Translations under genes and position numbers: made by a program
Part shown: positions 11,604 to 15,365 of the stretch, one piece after another
Position numbering within the stretch: the first letter of the stretch is position 1
How the letters are laid out: each line of letters begins with the position of its first letter
Notes under the pieces: generated by a model
What the model was told of the DNA's origin: nothing
The model's database searches: none
What the model saw: the letters and a program-made list of their open reading frames with translations, nothing else
From: an uncultured Eubacteriales bacterium
Lineage (GTDB): Bacteria > Bacillota > Clostridia > Oscillospirales > Oscillospiraceae
Length of the DNA: 15,365 nucleotides
NCBI GenBank assembly: GCA_900549865.1
Contig: URPU01000056.1
Coordinates: 1-15,365, forward strand
Direction: 5' to 3'

Positions 11604-13094
11604 TTACAGGCGGCTGATGAAGCGGCGGAAGGCCGCGCGGCCGCGCTCGTCGCGTTTGAATACTCCGGCGTGCTCCAGCACGGTCTTGAACACCTGCCCC
11701 ACCTCATGGCGCAGGATACCGGCGGCGTTTTCGGCGGTGAAGTCATAGCGGCGCATAAGCTCCCGCGCCCATTCGGCGTGCTTCGCCGTCTCCTCACCGG
11801 CGCAGAGATCCCCGCCGGAGACGAGGCATTTTTCCAGCGCGGCCAGCTCCGTTTTCAGGCGGCGCGGAAGCACCGCAAGCCCCATCACCTCGATAAGGCC
11901 GATGTTCTCCTTCTTTATATGGTGCAGCTCCGGGTGCGGGTGGAAAACGCCGAGGGGGTATTCCTCCGTCGTGATATTATTGCGCAGCACAAGGTCGAGC
12001 TGATACTGCCCGCCGGACATGCGCGCGATGGGCGTGATGGTGTTGTGCGCCTCGCCGCCGGTCTCGGCGAATATGAAGGCGTCCGCGTCGGTATAGCCGC
12101 GCCAGCACGAGAGGATGTGCCCGGCAAGCGCCGTGACGCGCGCGCGGTCCGGCGAGGTAAGGCGGATGACGGACATGGGCCACGCCACGACGCCGCAGTC
12201 AACATCCTCATAGCCGGGCACAGAGAAGCGCTCTTCAATACCGGCGCGCGCCATGGGGAAGCTGAAATTGCCGCCCTGAAAATGGTCGTGGCTGAGGATG
12301 GAGCCGCCGACGATGGGCAGGTCTGCGTTGCTGCCGACGAAATAGTGCGGGAAAAGCGTGATGAAATCCATAAGCCGCTCAAACGCGGCAGTGTCTATCT
12401 TCATGGGGCGGTGCTGCGCGCAGAGGACGATGCAGTGCTCATTATAATAAACATAGGGGGAATACTGCAAAAACCAGTCCTCCCCGCCGAGAGTGAGCGG
12501 GATGAGGCGGTGATTTTCCCGCGCGGGATAATCGATGCGCCCGGCGTAGCCCTCCGCCTCGCGGCAGAGCTGGCACTTGGGATAGCCCGTCTGCTTCGCC
12601 TGCAGCGCGGCGGCGATGGCGCGCGGGTCCTTTTCGGGCTTGGAGAGGTTGATGGATATCTCCAGCGCGCCGTACTCCGTCTCCGCCGTCCAGCGTAGGT
12701 CCTGACTGACGCGGCCGCGGCGGATATAGTTCGTGTCGCCGCTGAATTTATAATACCAGTCCGTCGCGGCGGCGGGGCTTTGCGCGTACAGCGCGCGAAA
12801 GCGCGATATCACCTGCGACGGCCGCGGCGTCAGCACGCCCATGAGCTTCGTGTCCAGAAGGTCACGGCTAACGACGCCGCCGGTGATGAGGCCGCGGCGC
12901 TCCGCGTCGTCGAGTATGCGCGAAAGGATGCAGTCCAGCTCTTCCCCAGCGCAGACACAGCCGTCCTCCGGGGCGAAGCCGTCCAGCGACAGCGCCGCGA
13001 GAAGCTGGTTCCGCGCCCAGACGCGGTCCTCCCCGGCGATGAGCGCCTTATCTATACCGTATTGCACGAGGGCTTCAACATCGTTGCAGACCAT
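11604..13094 (-). CDS. galT: UTP/UDP-glucose--hexose-1-phosphate uridylyltransferase, class II
   Basis: The 496-aa enzyme is the Firmicutes-type (class II) GalT, which transfers UMP between UDP-glucose and galactose 1-phosphate in the Leloir pathway. The active-site HxH is visible as H269-D270-H271 in GGSILSHDHFQGG; the second histidine would carry the uridylyl group. Other class II landmarks are YYKFSGDTNYIRR near residue 120, and NEHCIVLCAQHRPMKI and IFAETGGEAHNTITPIAR in the C-terminal half. Length agrees with class II and exceeds the roughly 350 aa of the E. coli type. The ATG has AAAGGAG upstream. It sits between tex (18-bp gap) and a glycosyltransferase (21-bp gap) rather than with galK or galE, so here it may serve nucleotide-sugar supply for glycan synthesis as well as galactose use. 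Confidence 0.92.
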   Translation of the reverse strand: MVCNDVEALVQYGIDKALIAGEDRVWARNQLLAALSLDGFAPEDGCVCAGEELDCILSRILDDAERRGLITGGVVSRDLLDTKLMGVLTPRPSQVISRFRALYAQSPAAATDWYYKFSGDTNYIRRGRVSQDLRWTAETEYGALEISINLSKPEKDPRAIAAALQAKQTGYPKCQLCREAEGYAGRIDYPARENHRLIPLTLGGEDWFLQYSPYVYYNEHCIVLCAQHRPMKIDTAAFERLMDFITLFPHYFVGSNADLPIVGGSILSHDHFQGGNFSFPMARAGIEERFSVPGYEDVDCGVVAWPMSVIRLTSPDRARVTALAGHILSCWRGYTDADAFIFAETGGEAHNTITPIARMSGGQYQLDLVLRNNITTEEYPLGVFHPHPELHHIKKENIGLIEVMGLAVLPRRLKTELAALEKCLVSGGDLCAGEETAKHAEWARELMRRYDFTAENAAGILRHEVGQVFKTVLEHAGVFKRDERGRAAFRRFISRL

Positions 13095-13112
13095 ATGCGA
13101 TGCTCCTTTAAG

Positions 13113-15269
13113 TTATTTGGATGCCTGCTTCATGGAAAGAGAGATGCGGTGCTTCTTCTCGTCCACGTCCAGCACGACGACCTTCACGACGTCGCCCACG
13201 GCCACGGCCTCGCTGGGGTGGCGGATGAACTTATCGCTGACCTGAGAAATGTGCACAAGGCCGTCCTGATGCACGCCTATGTCCACAAATACGCCGAAGT
13301 CGATGACGTTGCGCACGGTGCCCATAAGCTCCATTCCGGGCTTGAGATCCTTTATGTCCAGCACATCCTTGCGCAGAAGGACGGGGGGCAGCTCGTCGCG
13401 CGGGTCGCGGCCGGGCTTGAGGAGCTCAGCGACGATATCGTTGAGCGTCGGCACGCCGACGGCGCACTCCTCCGCGACCTTTGCCGCGCCCATGGCCTTC
13501 ACGCGGGCGGGAAGCTCGCCTATGGCACCGGCGGCGACGTCGTCAAGCGTGTATGAGCAGAGCTTGAGAAGCTTCTTCGCCGCGTCGTAGCTCTCCGGGT
13601 GCACGGCGGTATTGTCCAGCACCTGCGCGCTTTCCGGCACGCGCAGGAAGCCCGCGCACTGCTGGAACGCCTTCGGCCCGAGCTTGGGCACTTTATTTAT
13701 CTGACTGCGCGAGGTGAACGCGCCGTTTTCCTCTCTGTAGGCGACGATGTTCTTCGCCGTCGTCTTTGTCAGGCCGGACACGCGCTGCAAAAGCGAGGGA
13801 GAGGCCGTGTTTATATCCACGCCGACGGCGTTGACGCAGTCCTCCACCACGCCGGACAGAGCCTCCTCAAGCCGCGCCTGCGGCATGTCGTGCTGGTACT
13901 GGCCGACGCCGATCGCCATGGGGTCTATCTTGACAAGCTCCGCCAGCGGGTCCTGCAAACGGCGCGCGATGGACACGGCGGAGCGCAGGTTGACGTCATA
14001 ATCCGGGAATTCCTCCGCCGCCAGCTTCGAGGCCGAGTATACGGAAGCGCCGGCCTCGTTGACGATGGCGTAGGACTGCCCGCCGCCCAGCTCGTGCAGC
14101 ATCTCGATAGTCATCTGCTCCGTCTCGCGCGAGGCGGTGCCGTTGCCGATGGCGATATGCTCCACCCCGTGTTTGCGTATGAGCGCAGACAGCGTGCGTA
14201 TGGCCTCGCGCTTTCTCCCCTCGCTGAACGTGGGGTAGACCACGGCGGTGTCGAGCACCTTGCCCGTGCCGTCGATGACGGCGACCTTGCAGCCGTTGCG
14301 GTAGCCGGGGTCAAGACCCATGGTGACGCGGCCCTTCACGGGTGGCTGCATCAGAAGCGGCTTGAGGTTGAGCGCGAACATTTTTATCGCGCCCTCGCAG
14401 GCCATGTCCGTCAGCGCGGCGCGCTCCTCGCGCTCCATCGACGGCCAGATGAGCCGGTCATAGGCGTCGTCCGCCGCAGCGCGTACAAAGGTCATGGCCG
14501 CGCTGCCCGGCACTATCACCGCGCGGCGCACGCGCTGGAGCGCAAGCTCGCGGTCAAGCTCTATCCCGGCCTTGAGGAAGCCCTCCTTCTCGCCGCGGTT
14601 GACGGCGAGGATCTGGTGCCCCTGGAGCCTGTCCACGCGCTGCTTGAAGTCATAATAAAGCCTGTAGACGGAGTCGTCCTCCGTCGCGGCTCTGGAAACG
14701 AGGTATGCGCTGCTCTCTATAAAGCCGCGCAGCTTTTTGCGGATCTCCGCATCGTCGGAGATAAGCTCTGCCACGATGTCCGACGCGCCGGAAAGCGCGT
14801 CCTCCACGGTTTCCACGCCCTTTTCCGCGTTTACATAGTCTGCGGCCAGAACCTCCGGCGCGGGGAGATCGCCGCCCTGCGCGAAGAGGGCGGCGGCCAG
14901 CGGCTCCAGTCCCTTTTCCTTTGCGATGGTGGCGCGGGTGCGGCGCTTGGGCTTATACGGGCGGTAAAGGTCCTCCAGCGCGGCCAGCGTCGCCGCCTCG
15001 TCTATGGCGGCGGAAAGCTCCGGCGTCATTTTGCCCTGCTCGGTGATGGAGTTTTTCACGGTCTCGCGCCTCTCGGCGAGAGAGCGCAGGTATTCAAGCC
15101 GCTCCGCCAGTGTGCGCAGGGCGGTGTCGTCCATCGCGCCGTGCAGCTCCTTGCGGTAGCGTGCGATGAAGGGGATGGTGTTGCCCTCGTCGAGAAGCTT
15201 CACGACGTTGTCGATGTGCGTCTGCTCCCGGTTCAGCTCCCGGGCGAGTATCTGATTGATGCTTTCCAA
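13113..15269 (-). CDS. tex: Tex-family RNA-binding transcription accessory protein
   Basis: The 718-aa protein has the full Tex layout. The helical N-terminus includes IPFIARYRKE (near 33-42) and RPYKPKRRTRATIAKEKGLEPLA (broken by the basic run near 103-125). The YqgF/RNase H-like domain starts at VTMGLDPGYRNGCKVAV (about 314-440). Helix-hairpin-helix segments lie at about 490-545 (RVSGLTKTTAKNIVAYRE, KVPKLGPKAFQQCAGF). A C-terminal S1 RNA-binding domain (646-718) is marked by GTVRNVIDFGVFVDIG and GLVHISQVS. Tex proteins bind nucleic acid and affect transcription and translation, but their precise role is not settled. The start is TTG at 15269, supported by GAAGGAG seven bases upstream; no in-frame ATG fits the family start. 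It is the first gene of the tex-galT-glycosyltransferase operon. Confidence 0.95.
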   Translation of the reverse strand: MESINQILARELNREQTHIDNVVKLLDEGNTIPFIARYRKELHGAMDDTALRTLAERLEYLRSLAERRETVKNSITEQGKMTPELSAAIDEAATLAALEDLYRPYKPKRRTRATIAKEKGLEPLAAALFAQGGDLPAPEVLAADYVNAEKGVETVEDALSGASDIVAELISDDAEIRKKLRGFIESSAYLVSRAATEDDSVYRLYYDFKQRVDRLQGHQILAVNRGEKEGFLKAGIELDRELALQRVRRAVIVPGSAAMTFVRAAADDAYDRLIWPSMEREERAALTDMACEGAIKMFALNLKPLLMQPPVKGRVTMGLDPGYRNGCKVAVIDGTGKVLDTAVVYPTFSEGRKREAIRTLSALIRKHGVEHIAIGNGTASRETEQMTIEMLHELGGGQSYAIVNEAGASVYSASKLAAEEFPDYDVNLRSAVSIARRLQDPLAELVKIDPMAIGVGQYQHDMPQARLEEALSGVVEDCVNAVGVDINTASPSLLQRVSGLTKTTAKNIVAYREENGAFTSRSQINKVPKLGPKAFQQCAGFLRVPESAQVLDNTAVHPESYDAAKKLLKLCSYTLDDVAAGAIGELPARVKAMGAAKVAEECAVGVPTLNDIVAELLKPGRDPRDELPPVLLRKDVLDIKDLKPGMELMGTVRNVIDFGVFVDIGVHQDGLVHISQVSDKFIRHPSEAVAVGDVVKVVVLDVDEKKHRISLSMKQASK

Positions 15270-15316
15270 TGTGCGTCTCCTTCGGTGGTATGCGATATGC
15301 TATGATAAGCATAATA

Positions 15317-15345
15317 AGTATAATTGCCCCGGCGGGGGAAGTCAA
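15317..15345 (-). promoter_or_regulatory. Near-consensus promoter for the tex operon
   Basis: Read on the minus strand, the -35 TTGACT (15345-15340) and the -10 TATACT (15322-15317), each 5 of 6 matches, are separated by exactly 17 bp. Transcription would begin near 15310, about 40 bp before the TTG start of tex. The spacer contains a CCCCGCCGGGG palindrome. Confidence 0.75.
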
Positions 15346-15365
15346 TGAAAAGCTGCGCGCGGATA

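Noticed and set aside
10764..12698. 644-codon plus-strand open frame opposite galT and the glycosyltransferase
   Set aside because: A high-GC antisense shadow; both minus-strand genes have intact catalytic motifs and ribosome sites.
13599..15305. 568-codon plus-strand open frame opposite tex
   Set aside because: An antisense shadow of tex, with no recognisable motif or ribosome site.

Overview
The window looks like chromosome from a high-GC member of the Clostridia, most probably a gut Oscillospirales-type Firmicute. The reasons are strong AGGAG-type Shine-Dalgarno sites before most genes, sigma-A-like promoters with 17-bp spacers, a class II (Firmicutes-type) GalT, an ECF sigma factor overlapping a one-pass membrane partner, and GC-rich codon use. 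This is inference from gene content and signals, not a database match. Ten protein genes are well supported. There are no rRNA, tRNA, CRISPR or transposase genes.

Layout: (1) 1-644 starts inside a hairpin-rich intergenic repeat. It then holds a strong promoter and a roughly 130-nt leader ending in an intrinsic terminator ahead of a SLC1/DAACS glutamate/aspartate-type symporter (645-1892). An aspartate/glutamate-racemase-family gene follows (2046-2747). (2) 2748-3084 is a convergent intergenic region filled by a 214-bp hairpin-rich element between two identical copies of a terminator-like hairpin. (3) A minus-strand operon reads SPFH membrane protein, then a 67-aa ribbon-helix-helix (RHH) regulator, then a YhfC-type intramembrane metalloprotease (5173 down to 3085). 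Its promoter carries two tandem TGATATCA palindromes exactly 11 bp apart, a good candidate operator for the RHH protein. (4) Diverging from it is a two-gene unit: a lipoprotein built of about 70-aa repeats plus leucine-rich repeats (LRRs), then a type I asparaginase (5339-7906), closed by a strong terminator. (5) An ECF sigma factor and an overlapping membrane-anchored putative anti-sigma protein (8067-9715) sit behind a candidate self-recognised promoter. (6) 9716-10136 is a second convergent region packed with hairpins. It holds a 207-bp element between two identical copies of a different terminator hairpin. (7) A minus-strand operon reads tex, galT, then a GT4 glycosyltransferase with a coiled-coil tail (15269 down to 10137), from a near-consensus promoter at the right edge.

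Themes: the transporter, racemase and asparaginase together suggest handling of acidic amino acids (import, D/L interconversion, release from asparagine), although they lie in separate transcription units. The SPFH/RHH/protease operon and the sigma/anti-sigma pair look like envelope-sensing modules.

The most unusual feature is the intergenic element family. Two complete copies and one partial copy have related ends (GAGACTGTC on the left, GACAWGYTG on the right). Each complete copy is bracketed by a perfect duplicate of its own local terminator hairpin, with a different hairpin at each site. That pattern is what insertion into terminators with duplication of the whole hairpin would leave. No transposase is visible, so these would be non-autonomous elements.
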